A stretch of DNA of 64,000 nucleotides from Agriotes lineatus. Lineage: Eukaryota > Arthropoda > Insecta > Coleoptera > Elateridae. Location: the NCBI GenBank assembly GCA_940337035.1, contig CALNHX010003301.1, positions 1 to 64,000 on the forward strand. The letters are read 5' to 3'. A program made the translations under genes and the position numbers. Shown one piece after another: positions 32,633-43,029 of the stretch. A model generated the notes under the pieces. That model saw only the letters and a list, made by a program, of their open reading frames with translations, was not told where the DNA came from and ran no database searches. Numbering within the stretch: position 1 is the stretch's first letter; each line of letters starts with the position of its first letter.

Positions 32633-32912
32633 TGTAGGGGGTTATTAGTGTAAAACTAGCTTTACTCAGGGCGGCCGTGTAAACTGTCCTAAGTGAAGTT
32701 AGCTGCTATCACCTAGCGGCAGATTATGGTAGTAGTTAGGCGGAAGCAGAAATGTTTGAGATCATTCTTTGTTGGGCAGGACGACCGTCGAGCTGGGCTG
32801 GTGGTCGTTGCGAAAAGCGAGGTTAGGTATGTGTACCACGTTTTATGTAAAGTAATAAAGACGTTTCGCGCCATTCCTGCCTTTTATTTGAACGAATAGA
32901 AAGCTGTCTACA
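32633..32912 (+). repeat. 5' LTR of the gypsy element
   Basis: It starts TGTAGGGGGTTATTAGTG and ends GAAAGCTGTCTACA, with an AATAAAG-type polyadenylation signal near 32862. The putative primer site begins just after it (TTTGTCAGAAGTGGGAT). Confidence 0.93.
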
Positions 32913-32977
32913 TATTTGTCAGAAGTGGGATGAAGAACAATTACACGCGTTTTGAGTGTGTTGATTAAACGGGAAAA

Positions 32978-35900
32978 ATGGCAGAAGAACCAGGAGCATT
33001 GCAGTTTTCGGTCGAAGACCTGATACAAACGACGGTAAGAGCCATAATGGTCCATAACCAAGCGGCGTCCGCCAGCGGGTCATCGGGAGCGTCGCCGGTC
33101 CCACGAGGTAATGGCAGCGAAAGGTTCAATTGCAACGACGTTGCGTCCATGCTACCTGATGCGAATGCGGATAACGTGGAGGCTTTTATCGAGCGGGTGG
33201 ATACAATAAAGGAGATCTACGAAGTACCGGAAAGAGTATTGACGATGATGGCGGTCAATAAATTCACGGGGTCTGTTAAAACGTGGTTCCATTCAAAGGC
33301 CGAGTATATAAGACTATCGTGGGTCGAGTTAAGTGCAGAGCTACGGAAAACGTTTGTTACAAAGGTGGACAGAATCCAGGCATTTAGGAGTTTCGAAAAC
33401 CGGAAATGGCGGCGTGGTGAAAATTTCGCAACCTATTTCCACGAGAAGTGTATTCTTGGCAATAAAATTAAACTACCAGAAGAGGACATGATCCTGTACA
33501 TAATCGACGGTTTTGAAGATGTGACTCTCCAATCGCAGGCGAGGATGCAGGACTTCCGGACCCTGGAGGATTTGCTTCGCATCATGAACAACGTGACCCA
33601 AAACACTAGAGCTAGGGCTCCGCCAGCATATCCAGCCAGGGAAAGAGCGGTGGACTCGTCGAGCAGGGGACCATTGGTGCAACGACCTGAACTTGCAGGA
33701 GGTCCGGTACGGCATCGCCCGGAACAACAACCTCAAGGTATAAAGTGTTTCGTTTGCCATGGGTTCGGGCACATGGCCAGAGACTGCAGGAGACCCAAGA
33801 ATGTGTGCTTTTCTTGTGGCCAGCCAGGGCACTTCGCTTCCGACTGTCAAGGTAGAGCGGTAACCAGTAGGATACCGGCCGTACCAGCAATGGCCTCAGC
33901 ACATTTGGTGGACCGGAAGGACCAGGACCAGGTACAGGTAACAGAGCCATACATGGTTGAAGCCACTTATCGATTTAGTGACATGTATGATGAGGTAATG
34001 ACAATAACACTAAATAGTTTGTTGGACTCAGGTAGTCCAATATGTCTACTGAAAAACGTTTATGCCCCGAGTCACTTGATCCGGAAAAGCGATACTTCAG
34101 ATTATACCGGCATAAATGGGTCAAAGTTAAACATATTGGGTACCTTTGAAACAGAAATTCAAATTGACGATTTTTTTGCAAATGTAAAATTTCATGTTGT
34201 GCCTGACGATACGTTACGATATGGGAGTTTGTTGGGTAGAGATTTTATTAAAGCGAACAATTTAAAAATTGAATTAAGTAACCAAATAAAAATTGATAAA
34301 AATGAATCTGTACCCAACGAAGCTGAGACATTTAAAAACGCTTGCAACGAGTTGATGTTGATTCAGCCTGATTGCGAAGGAGACAGGAATCAACTGAAGG
34401 TTGGTGCAAACGTAAATTATAGTTATAAGGCGAAATTAGAAGCGATATATGATAATTGTTATTATAGGAAATTCAACGTTAAACCACAGACCGATATGGA
34501 GTTGACCATTGCCGTTAAATCAAATAAACCGATCCGATTTGGGCCCAGGCGACTGAGTTACCTCGAGAAGGAGAAGTTACAGGAGTTGCTCGACAAACTT
34601 TTAAACGATGGAATAATTAGAGTCAGTAAGTCGGAGTATTGCAGTCCAATCGTGTTAGTTAAGAAAAAAACAGATGACTATCGGTTGTGTATAGATTATA
34701 GGGAATTAAATAAGATAACGGAAAGGGACAATTATCCAACACCTTTGATCGAAGACCATTTAGACAGGTTGAGGGGCAAAAATTATTTCAGCAAGCTAGA
34801 TTTAAAAGATGGGTTTTATCATGTCAGGGTCGCAGAGACTTCAATTAAGTACACCTCTTTTATAACCCCGTTAGGACAATTTGAGTTCACTCGCGTCCCA
34901 TTAGGTTTGACCAATTCCCCCCGAATATTTCAACGTTATGTGAACGAGATCTATAAAGATATGATCAGGGAAGGGAATGTATTAGTTTACATGGACGATA
35001 TTCTTGTAGCTACGGAGACATTACCAGTACATCTAGAAATGTTAGAAAAGGTATTTTCCCTAGCAGCAATTAATGGGCTATGTTTAAGAATAGACAAATG
35101 TGAATTCCTGACCAGCGAAATAACTTACTTAGGTTACATAGTTAGTAATAGTGGCATTAGACCAAGCCGGGAAGGTATTAGTGCTGTCGAAAAATACCCG
35201 TTGCCTAGAAATTCAGTTGATGTAAAAAGGTTTGTGTCATTAGCAAGCTATTTTAGGAAATTTATACAAAATTTCGCGATTAAAGCTAAACCATTGTACG
35301 ATTTGTTAAGGAAAGATGCTATATTCAAATTCACGGAAATGGAGTTGCAATCATTTGAAAATTTAAAAAGAAATTTGATAGACAGTCCGATACTAGCAAT
35401 ATATAATAACAGAGCCGAGACAGAATTGCATTGTGATGCATCATCAGTAGGGTACGGATCAATTTTATTTCAAAAGCAAGATGATGGGAGGTTGCATCCA
35501 ATCTTTTATTTTAGTAAACGCACCACCCCAGTAGAATCAAAATACCACAGTTACGAACTGGAGTGTCTGGCGGTAGTTTATTCGATCAAAAGATTTAGGC
35601 CGTACTTGCATGGTATTCATTTTAAAGTTATCACCGATTGTGACAGTTTTAGATTGACTCTCGCTAAAAAGGATGTCAACACGAGGATAGCAAGGTGGGC
35701 TATGTTTTTGCAAGATTACGATTTTACAATTGAACATAGGCCAGGTGTTAAAATGAGCCATGTCGATGCTCTTAGCCGATGTGTGTTAGTGTTGGAGAGC
35801 AACACCTTTGAGAGAAGTTTAGCACTTCGACAGTTAGACGATCCTGTAATTAGGGACATCAGAACAAGTTTGGAGCACACAGAAAGTAAACGGTATGAAT

Positions 35901-37009
35901 TGCGGGATGGGTTAGTCTTTAGGAAATACAAGAACGAAGGAAGTTTATTTTATGTGCCGAGTGCAATGGAGTCTGCTGTGCTTAGGGCTAGTCATGATGA
36001 CCTAGGACATGTAGGGTTTAACAAAGTAAAAGAATATGTACAAAGGACATATTGGTTTCCTGACATGACAAATAAAATCAAAAGTCACATTAAAAATTGT
36101 CTTAAATGTATTGAATATTCACCAGTCTCGGGCAAAGGTGAAGGATTGCTACATCCAATTCCAAAAGGGCGAGTGCCATTTCAAACAGTACACATAGACC
36201 ACTTAGGCCCATTAGAGAAAACTAGTAAAGGTTATAGGTACATCTTTTTAGTAATAGACGCTTTCACAAAATTTGTCAAGCTGTATGCGTGCAAGAGTAC
36301 TCAGAGTTTAGAAGCGGTGAAATGCTTAGGAAACTACTTTAGATCGTATAGTAGGCCTAGTAGGGTAATATCGGATAGGGGCAGTGCTTTTACAGCTAAC
36401 ATATTCAAAGAATTCATGAATGAGCATCTAATTAGGCACACACTAATAGCAACCCATACACCAAGGGCTAACGGTCAAGCTGAGAGATGCAATAGGACCC
36501 TAATACCGATGATTTCTAAATTAACCTCCTCGGCAGAGAAGTGGAGTGATGTTTTAGCAGGGGTAGAATTTGCACTAAACAATACATACAATCGAGCGAT
36601 AGGCACGACACCAGCCAAACTCTTATTCGGGGTAGATCAAGTAGGTCAGGTTAATGATTCAATTAGAATTTTTATAGAAGGAAATCGAGACAAAACAACC
36701 GATCTAATAGCTTTAAGGGAACGGGCAGCAGATTCAATTATTAAGATGCAAAATGAAAATAAAACCCATTACGATAGGGCCAAAAGGGAAGGTACAGTTT
36801 ATGAGGTAGGCGACTTGGTCGTTGTTAAAAATCTAGACACAACCGGTGGTGTTAGCAAGAAACTAATACCAAAATTTAAGGGACCGTATGAGATCAAGAA
36901 AGCACTAGACAATGATCGTTATATAGTTGGTGACATCCCAGGCTTTGAAGTAACCCAGTTGCCCCACGAATCTGTGTATGGCCCAGATCAGTTACGGCAA
37001 TGGATTTGA
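32978..37009 (+). CDS. gag-pol: Gypsy Gag-Pol polyprotein, 1343 aa, intact
   Basis: A single frame encodes the capsid region (about residues 1-240), two CCHC zinc knuckles starting at C257 (CFVCHGFGHMARDC and CFSCGQPGHFASDC), an aspartic protease with D350 in LLDSGSP, and a reverse transcriptase with YMDD at 671-674. RNase H follows with D820 in HCDASSVGYG, then an integrase with the HHCC finger (H1006 to C1041/C1044) and the DD35E triad D1074, D1133 and E1169. A short chromodomain-less tail follows. Gag and Pol share one frame without a frameshift site. All catalytic residues are present, so it may be autonomous for reverse transcription and integration. No envelope gene is present. Confidence 0.95.
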   Translation: MAEEPGALQFSVEDLIQTTVRAIMVHNQAASASGSSGASPVPRGNGSERFNCNDVASMLPDANADNVEAFIERVDTIKEIYEVPERVLTMMAVNKFTGSVKTWFHSKAEYIRLSWVELSAELRKTFVTKVDRIQAFRSFENRKWRRGENFATYFHEKCILGNKIKLPEEDMILYIIDGFEDVTLQSQARMQDFRTLEDLLRIMNNVTQNTRARAPPAYPARERAVDSSSRGPLVQRPELAGGPVRHRPEQQPQGIKCFVCHGFGHMARDCRRPKNVCFSCGQPGHFASDCQGRAVTSRIPAVPAMASAHLVDRKDQDQVQVTEPYMVEATYRFSDMYDEVMTITLNSLLDSGSPICLLKNVYAPSHLIRKSDTSDYTGINGSKLNILGTFETEIQIDDFFANVKFHVVPDDTLRYGSLLGRDFIKANNLKIELSNQIKIDKNESVPNEAETFKNACNELMLIQPDCEGDRNQLKVGANVNYSYKAKLEAIYDNCYYRKFNVKPQTDMELTIAVKSNKPIRFGPRRLSYLEKEKLQELLDKLLNDGIIRVSKSEYCSPIVLVKKKTDDYRLCIDYRELNKITERDNYPTPLIEDHLDRLRGKNYFSKLDLKDGFYHVRVAETSIKYTSFITPLGQFEFTRVPLGLTNSPRIFQRYVNEIYKDMIREGNVLVYMDDILVATETLPVHLEMLEKVFSLAAINGLCLRIDKCEFLTSEITYLGYIVSNSGIRPSREGISAVEKYPLPRNSVDVKRFVSLASYFRKFIQNFAIKAKPLYDLLRKDAIFKFTEMELQSFENLKRNLIDSPILAIYNNRAETELHCDASSVGYGSILFQKQDDGRLHPIFYFSKRTTPVESKYHSYELECLAVVYSIKRFRPYLHGIHFKVITDCDSFRLTLAKKDVNTRIARWAMFLQDYDFTIEHRPGVKMSHVDALSRCVLVLESNTFERSLALRQLDDPVIRDIRTSLEHTESKRYELRDGLVFRKYKNEGSLFYVPSAMESAVLRASHDDLGHVGFNKVKEYVQRTYWFPDMTNKIKSHIKNCLKCIEYSPVSGKGEGLLHPIPKGRVPFQTVHIDHLGPLEKTSKGYRYIFLVIDAFTKFVKLYACKSTQSLEAVKCLGNYFRSYSRPSRVISDRGSAFTANIFKEFMNEHLIRHTLIATHTPRANGQAERCNRTLIPMISKLTSSAEKWSDVLAGVEFALNNTYNRAIGTTPAKLLFGVDQVGQVNDSIRIFIEGNRDKTTDLIALRERAADSIIKMQNENKTHYDRAKREGTVYEVGDLVVVKNLDTTGGVSKKLIPKFKGPYEIKKALDNDRYIVGDIPGFEVTQLPHESVYGPDQLRQWI

Positions 37010-37194
37010 TTATTGTTTAACCATTGTAAATATTATTAGTTTAGTTAAGTCTTAGTTAAATTTGTGTTATTGATTGTAATTATTTGTAAATTTTTTGATT
37101 ATGTAAGTTCATTATAATTGCGTAGTAATGTCAGTAGATTGTAGTTGGGTATCGAACTACAGATCGAGACGATCTATTGTCAGGTTGGCCGAGC

Positions 37195-37474
37195 TGTAGG
37201 GGGTTATTAGTGTAAAACTAGCTTTACTCAGGGCGGCCGTGTAAACTGTCCTAAGTGAAGTTAGCTGCTATCACCTAGCGGCAGATTATGGTAGTAGTTA
37301 GGCGGAAGCAGAAATGTTTGAGATCATTCTTTGTTGGGCAGCACGACCGTCGAGCTGGGCTGGTGGTCGTTGCGAAAAGCGAGGTTAGGTATGTGTACCA
37401 CGTTTTATGTAAAGTAATAAAGACGTTTCGCGCCATTCCTGCCTTTTATTTGAACGAATAGAAAGCTGTCTACA
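37195..37474 (+). repeat. 3' LTR of the gypsy element
   Basis: It has the same 280-bp sequence as the 5' LTR apart from one base (C at 37342). The downstream base sequence belongs to a mariner transposase remnant. Confidence 0.93.
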
Positions 37475-38232
37475 CGACCTGAAACACAAGGTCATTCTAG
37501 TCACGCAAAGTATGAAAATAGTCGAAAAATCGAAAAATGCAACAGTGCAACAAACACGAGTCAACACGACGGTGCACCACCCCATTATGCTCTGTGTTTA
37601 AGACAAGTGATGAATGAGATTTTTGGCGAAAAGTGGATAGGACGAGGCGGTCCTGTAGCTTGGCCACCTCGATCGCCAGATCTAACATCAGCAGATTACT
37701 TTTTATGGGGTTTTGTCAAAGATCGCGTAATGGCGGTAGCACCTACCACGCCTGACGACATGAAAGACAGAATACGACGAGCATGTACCGAAATTACACA
37801 CAAACGTTAGCTGAAGTTAGACGGTCTTTTCATCAGCGAATTAACAAGTGCTTACAAGTCGAGGGTCATCACTTCGAGCATCTTCTGTAGGTAGTACCAA
37901 ACCAAGGTTAGTGGATCCTTTGAAAGTGATTATTCCGATATTTTTAGATTTTTTGACTATCTTCATACTTTTCTGACTAGATTGACTTTGTGTTGCAGTT
38001 AGCTGAATTTGTCTTAAAATAGGTAATACTGTCATCGAAAAAAAAAGTACATAGTTCCATTTAAAAATCTGGAGTTGACCTTGACGTAGCTTCAGCGCCT
38101 CCACCGATAAAAAAATAGGGTGGTCCAGTATGACGGCCTTCTCGAACACTGAAACTTTTGTCTGAAACATTTTTGGATATGATCAATAGTTTGAGTGCTA
38201 TTGCTCTGTAACACTTTATGCGCCTCACCCTG
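37475..38232 (+). pseudogene. Mariner (DD41D) transposase 3' half and right terminus
   Basis: From about 37565 the frame reads HDGAPPHYALCLRQVMN, then WIGRGGPVAWPPRSPDLTSA and DYFLWGFVKDRVM. The HDG and ADY aspartates are 41 residues apart, as in the other two mariners here. The C-terminus is reached in another frame near 37890. The right end, ...CGCCTCACCCTG, stops at 38232 next to TA. The N-terminal half is missing; the sequence begins at the gypsy LTR border. Confidence 0.7.
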
Positions 38233-38233
38233 T

Positions 38234-38505
38234 ATAGTAAACCGACCTTCAAATATTCACTTTCTAAATGTGTAACAACAGCTTGCAATACTTCGTTAAT
38301 AATGACGCTTAAAGTATTGTGTGCAATTCTTGTAGCGAAACTTAAGCTAGTTAATGTTTCTCCAGTTGCCAAGTATCGAAGAGTAAGCATCAACCTGCAA
38401 ATTACATTTTTTTTTAATATGTAATATCATTTTAAAATACATACCTGCCTTCAGCACTTATACATTGTATTCTGTTTTGCGATTGTGAGTCCAATTAATT
38501 ACAAT
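38234..38505 (-). pseudogene. Harbinger transposase fragment
   Basis: The minus strand reads RIQCISAEG, a gt...ag gap (about 38450-38395), then LMLTLRYLATGETLTSLSFA and RIAHNTLSVIINEVLQAVV. This is the HTH region that precedes the catalytic domain in Harbinger transposases. The mariner right end abuts it at a TA, so the mariner inserted into this gene. Confidence 0.65.
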
Positions 38506-38509
38506 AAAT

Positions 38510-39180
38510 TATGAAATGCTGTTGCATTCATTCGTACATAGTTCTTATAACTACAGGGGTCAACGTCTTTTACCTCGTTTCTTAACATGGCTAGTACCAC
38601 ACGGCCAAGGCCTTCATTTCGTTTTAATAACCAATGTTTGCACCATAGCTTCCTTGTACTTTGTTTTTTTTTCATTTTTTTGCGTTAATACAGCTAACCC
38701 TGCTAGTGATAATAATGCTACTGCTTTTTTCTTATTTATTTTTGAATTAAAAATATATTTTTGAACAGAAACTACAGATAAATAACTTGACATAACCTCG
38801 ACTGAACGCACCTACAAAAGGACCCACTTAACCTCAATGTTTAATCAAACTCGGCGTATAGTGTGACAACCAAGCTTGAAACTTGTTTCAAAATTTTTGT
38901 TCGTGACGTCATTAAAACAGACTGACAGTTTAGTTTGTCAAACTAACTGATGCACGGCAGCTAGGATACCCGGAGTCGGGCCCTCAAGCAAGCGTGATTC
39001 GAACTAAGCAGCCTTTATTCATCCTGTGAGCGCGCCAACATTACAGATTTCTGTAATATTTTTGCTCCCTGTAGAAGTCCAGCGTTGCCATGTTGTCATA
39101 AAATGCGAAATTGCTAGCAATTTTAACTTAAGCCAAAATACTTTCATTACTTTAACTTGCTTTAACCAGATATTAATAGT
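38510..39180. other. No gene seen
   Basis: This is AT-rich sequence with one short hairpin (ATTACAGATTTCTGTAAT at about 39042-39059). Short frames on both strands look random. Confidence 0.4.
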
Positions 39181-40103
39181 ATGATCTTCTTCTACTTCTA
39201 TTTAGACGATAATCGTCTATTCATTAACCATATCTTAAGCGCTTAAGCTATCGCTCCATCTATTTCTCGGTCTGCTTACGTCTCTTTCACCGACTGGGGA
39301 TCGGTCTCTTGCTATCTTTACTATTCTAGTGTTGTTCATTCTGTTGACGTGCAGGTTCCATTCGTTTCTTCTACTGTTTATCCATTCGCCAATAGGTTGA
39401 ATATCGCACATTTCTCTGATGTCCGTACTTCTTAATCTGTCTAGCCGAGTCTTATTCACTATTTTTCTGAGGACTGCCATTTCCGATGTTTCTAGCATTT
39501 GCTTCGTTTTTGACGTATTGGATCTCGTTTCAGCACCATATGACATAATTGGCCTTACAACACTTTTAAAGATTCTAATTTTGGTTTCGATATCTAAATA
39601 CTTATTTTTCCAAATTGAGTAATTAAGACATCCCGATATTCTACTAGCTTTTTGTGTCTGTTCTCTGACTTCGGCTTGTGTGTTTCCGTAGCAGTTTATT
39701 CAGGTACCTAAGTAATTTATATTCATCACTTGTTCTATCATCCTATTGTCGATCGACAATTTGCGCCTTATTGGTTCCTTTGCAATCACTATTGATTTGG
39801 TTTTGTCTACTGAAATTTCCATATTGTATATAATTCACCCGTTGTTCTGCATTTATGTAGAAGTCGTTGAAGATCGTCTTCATTTTCGGAAATTAATATT
39901 GCGTCGTCGGCATATCAAACCATTTTAATATCTTTACCCCCTACGCTGTATCCTCTCATGTTTTTAGTGCTGTCTATCAGTTTGTCCATAATTAAGTTAA
40001 AAAGCAGAGGACTGACTGAATCCCCTTGTCTAATGCCTTTCTGTACTGGAATTTACAGAGATAGTTGTCCGTTCACTCGAATTTTTATTGAATTGTTCTT
40101 ATA

Positions 40104-42382
40104 CAGGGTGACTGGTTCATAAACGTATATATTGGAGGACATGTTAATAGAGGTCATTTGCAGTTGTTTTAGCCAAACATGCCTTATACGAATGTGAATA
40201 GTTGTTGAGATATTCTAATTTTTGTGTTTTCTTAGAAATCCGCCATATAGTCGTACTAATTTAAAAATTAAAGCAAATACAACCTTTTTTTCTGCAATAT
40301 TTCAGTTTCCCTCATTAGATTACACATTGGCAGACATTCTCTATCAAAAATTATGTTAAATACTCCGATCTAATAAAAATACGAAACCTAAAACCTCCAC
40401 TTGTAAAAGAAAACTTCGAACAACTTGTACATTCACACGTAGTGATTTCAAAATTTTCATGATACATTAAGCGTACAAATAACTGTAAAAACTTCCTTGT
40501 TCTATTGGCTTTCGAAAGAGGTATAAAGGTTTATTATTTACTTTTCTAATCTATTAACAAAACAACGAAATTGGGCATAGTACCAAGACGCTAATAAGGG
40601 TCAATTTTGAATTTCATGAACACTGCAGTAACAGTAGGCTATGTTTCGTTGTTTTTCTTTGACAGTTTTCCATAATTGCAAATCTTTGCAAATGCGTATG
40701 TCGTTTTTGAGTTGTGTGTGTGTAATCAGACTGTTTTTCGTTAAGTATCTACTATTATTGTAGATGGCAACATTCACGAATGCCGAGTATGCCGATATTT
40801 TGTTTATTTATGGTTTTTGTAATGGAAATGCATTAAGAGCTCAGCGAGAATATGAACATCGCTACCCAAATAGACGTGTTCCTCACGTGACTGTATTTGC
40901 TGCAACCTATCGCCGCCTGTCTGAGACTGGCACAGTTAAAAAAGCTGTACGTGCAGGACCTGTTGGACATAATCCTGCTATTACTGACGAAATTTTGCAA
41001 AGGTTCGAAGATGACCCAACCATTAGCACGAGGAGAGTAGCTGCTGATCTGGGTGTATCTCAGTGGAAGGTTTGGTCCACTTGTCATGAAATGGGTCTAC
41101 ATCCGTTCCATTATACACCCGTCCAAAGGCTGGAAGAAGGAGATCCTGCACGTAGAGTAGAATTTTGTCGCTTTATTTTAAATGCTGACATAGACGATCC
41201 ATCGTTTTTGAGGAGAGTTTTATGGACCGATGAGTCTCAATTTACTAGAGAAGGGATAACAAATTTCCACAACTTACATTATTGGGCGGAAGAAAATCCA
41301 CATCAAAGCAGAGTGGTTAGCGTGCAACATAGATTTAGTGTAAATGTGTGGATGGGAGTCATTGGCGATAATTTAATTGGTCCTCATTTTTTGCCGGGTG
41401 TTTTAAATGGAGTAGCCTATGAGGAATTTATACGGAATAATTTGTTGGACCTTTTGGAAGATGTACCTCTAGCAAATAGACATAATATGGTCTTCCAACA
41501 TGATGGTTGTCCTGCGCACTATCGCCGAACTATTCGAGATTTGTTGGACGAATCGTTTCCAAATCGATGGATTGGAAGGGGAGGACCAATTCCATGGCCG
41601 GCCAGGAGCCCCGATCTAACACCCCTAGATTTTTACGTATGGGGGCACATGAAAGAAATCGTTTATGCCTCTGAAATAAATACGCGCGATGAATTAATTA
41701 ATAAAATTCAAGCAGCAGCAGCAACTATACGTAATAATCTAACAAATCGAATCACAAGAACAGAGATTAGGAAACGGGCACGTGCTTGTATTAGAAGTAG
41801 AGGAACTATTTTTGAACCTAATTTGTAATTTATTACTATTTATTAAATAAAATACGCAATACGTAATAAAAAGTATTGACTTTTATTTAATGACGTACAT
41901 TGTCTCTAATAAAGTTCAAGCCTGCACATTTACCCAGTGGAAGCATAAGTAGTAAACCTTTATACCTCTTTCGAAAGCCAATAGAACAAGGAAGTTTTTA
42001 CAGTTATTTGTACGCTTAATGTATCATGAAAATTTTGAAATCACTACGTGTGAATGTACAAGTTGTTCGAAGTTTTCTTTTACAAGTGGAGGTTTTAGGT
42101 TTCGTATTTTTATTAGATCGGAGTATTTAACATAATTTTTGATAGAGAATGTCTGCCAATGTGTAATCTAATGAGGGAAACTGAAATATTGCAGAAAAAA
42201 AGGTTGTATTTGCTTTAATTTTTAAATTAGTACGACTATATGGCGGATTTCTAAGAAAACACAAAAATTAGAATATCTCAACAACTATTCACATTCGTAT
42301 AAGGCATGTTTGGCTAAAACAACTGCAAATGACCTCTATTAACATGTCCTCCAATATATACGTTTATGAACCAGTCACCCTG
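40104..42382 (+). mobile_element. Mariner (DD41D), 2279 bp with ~430-bp TIRs
   Basis: CAGGGTGACTGGTTCATAAA at 40104 is matched by the inverted copy ending CCAGTCACCCTG at 42382. The inverted identity extends inward for about 430 bp on each side, to the GTATAAAGG strings near 40523 and 41958. TA flanks both ends (40102-40103, 42383-42384). It splits the minus-strand LINE precisely between its early RT boxes and its YADD box. Confidence 0.92.
40764..41828 (+). CDS. Mariner transposase, DD41D, intact
   Basis: This is a 354-aa open frame. The N-terminus (MATFTNAEYADILFIYGFCN) carries the DUF4817-type HTH, with a second HTH around residues 75-115. The catalytic acids are D156 in WTDESQF, D247 in QHDGCPAH and D289 in SPDLTPLDFY, with 41 residues between the last two. 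It shares the IGRGGPIPWPARSPD block with the mariner at 3901 but differs at many positions, so it is a separate family. There are no stops or shifts; the long, near-identical TIRs also argue for recent activity. Confidence 0.92.
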   Translation: MATFTNAEYADILFIYGFCNGNALRAQREYEHRYPNRRVPHVTVFAATYRRLSETGTVKKAVRAGPVGHNPAITDEILQRFEDDPTISTRRVAADLGVSQWKVWSTCHEMGLHPFHYTPVQRLEEGDPARRVEFCRFILNADIDDPSFLRRVLWTDESQFTREGITNFHNLHYWAEENPHQSRVVSVQHRFSVNVWMGVIGDNLIGPHFLPGVLNGVAYEEFIRNNLLDLLEDVPLANRHNMVFQHDGCPAHYRRTIRDLLDESFPNRWIGRGGPIPWPARSPDLTPLDFYVWGHMKEIVYASEINTRDELINKIQAAAATIRNNLTNRITRTEIRKRARACIRSRGTIFEPNL

Positions 42383-43029
42383 TATATGTCTTCTATGGTT
42401 TCAATTAAAATGGTAGGTACTTGTCGTTCTAATAAAATGTAAGTATGTCTCTAAGCTGAACTCTATAGAAGGCTTTTTTAAATCTACTAGGCACATGAAA
42501 GCTGGTTTATTGAATTCCAGTGCCTTTTCACTTATTTGTTTGACTACAAATATAGCGTCTAAACAAGATCTGCCACTCCTGAAGCCTTGCTGTTCATCAT
42601 TAAAATTTATCATACCATTAAGCTTTGTGGTGATTATTCTTGTTAGACGCTTGAGAGATGTATTTAATAAGTTGATGCCCCTGTAATTATCTGGTTTCTT
42701 ACGATCTTCTTTCTTGAACAGTGGTATTAAAATTCCTGTTCTCCACTCGTCAGGTATTTTTCTATTTTCAAAAATCTGTCGGATTAATTTAGTTACTTCT
42801 TGTATTAATGTTTTTCCGCCATACTTTAACAATTCGTTTGCGATATCAGCTTCACCTGGAGACTTTCTATTTTTTAATTTTTTGAGGGCTTCGGTCACTT
42901 CTTCTTCGTCCATTCTCAATTCTGTATGTCTATAATTAATTATATGATTGTTGCCTTCTCTCTGTTCATTGTCCGCTTTAAATAAATTTAAATGTTGTAA
43001 TTTCGCGATTTCTCGATTTCATATAGCCC

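Larger units (their letters stand above)
32633..37474 (+). mobile_element. Ty3/gypsy retrotransposon, complete, young
   Basis: Two 280-bp LTRs (32633-32912 and 37195-37474, TG...CA) differ at a single position that I can see (32780 G versus 37342 C). One intact Gag-Pol frame lies between them and there is no env frame. The flanks AATATAC and CGACCTG do not form a target duplication, and the left and right neighbours come from different elements. I see no clear purine tract before the 3' LTR. Confidence 0.93.
39183..42995 (-). mobile_element. Non-LTR retrotransposon (minus strand), split by a mariner
   Basis: The 5' side (42995-42385) reads ELRMDEEEVTEALKKLKNRK, then PGEADIANELLKYGG, IRQIFENRKIPDEWRTGILI and DNYRGINLLNTSLKRLTRII. 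These are conserved early reverse transcriptase boxes. After the mariner, the 3' side (40101-39183) reads GIRQGDSVSPLLFNLIMD, YADDAILISENEDDLQRLL (the active site) and the tail MSYGAETRSNTSKTKQMLE. It ends in an (AAG)-type 3' tail near 39190. Several stops are present and the endonuclease domain is missing (5'-truncated near 43000). Confidence 0.8.

Noticed and set aside
33473..33950. Minus-strand frames of 112-125 codons
   Set aside because: They are shadows of the gag region of the gypsy element.
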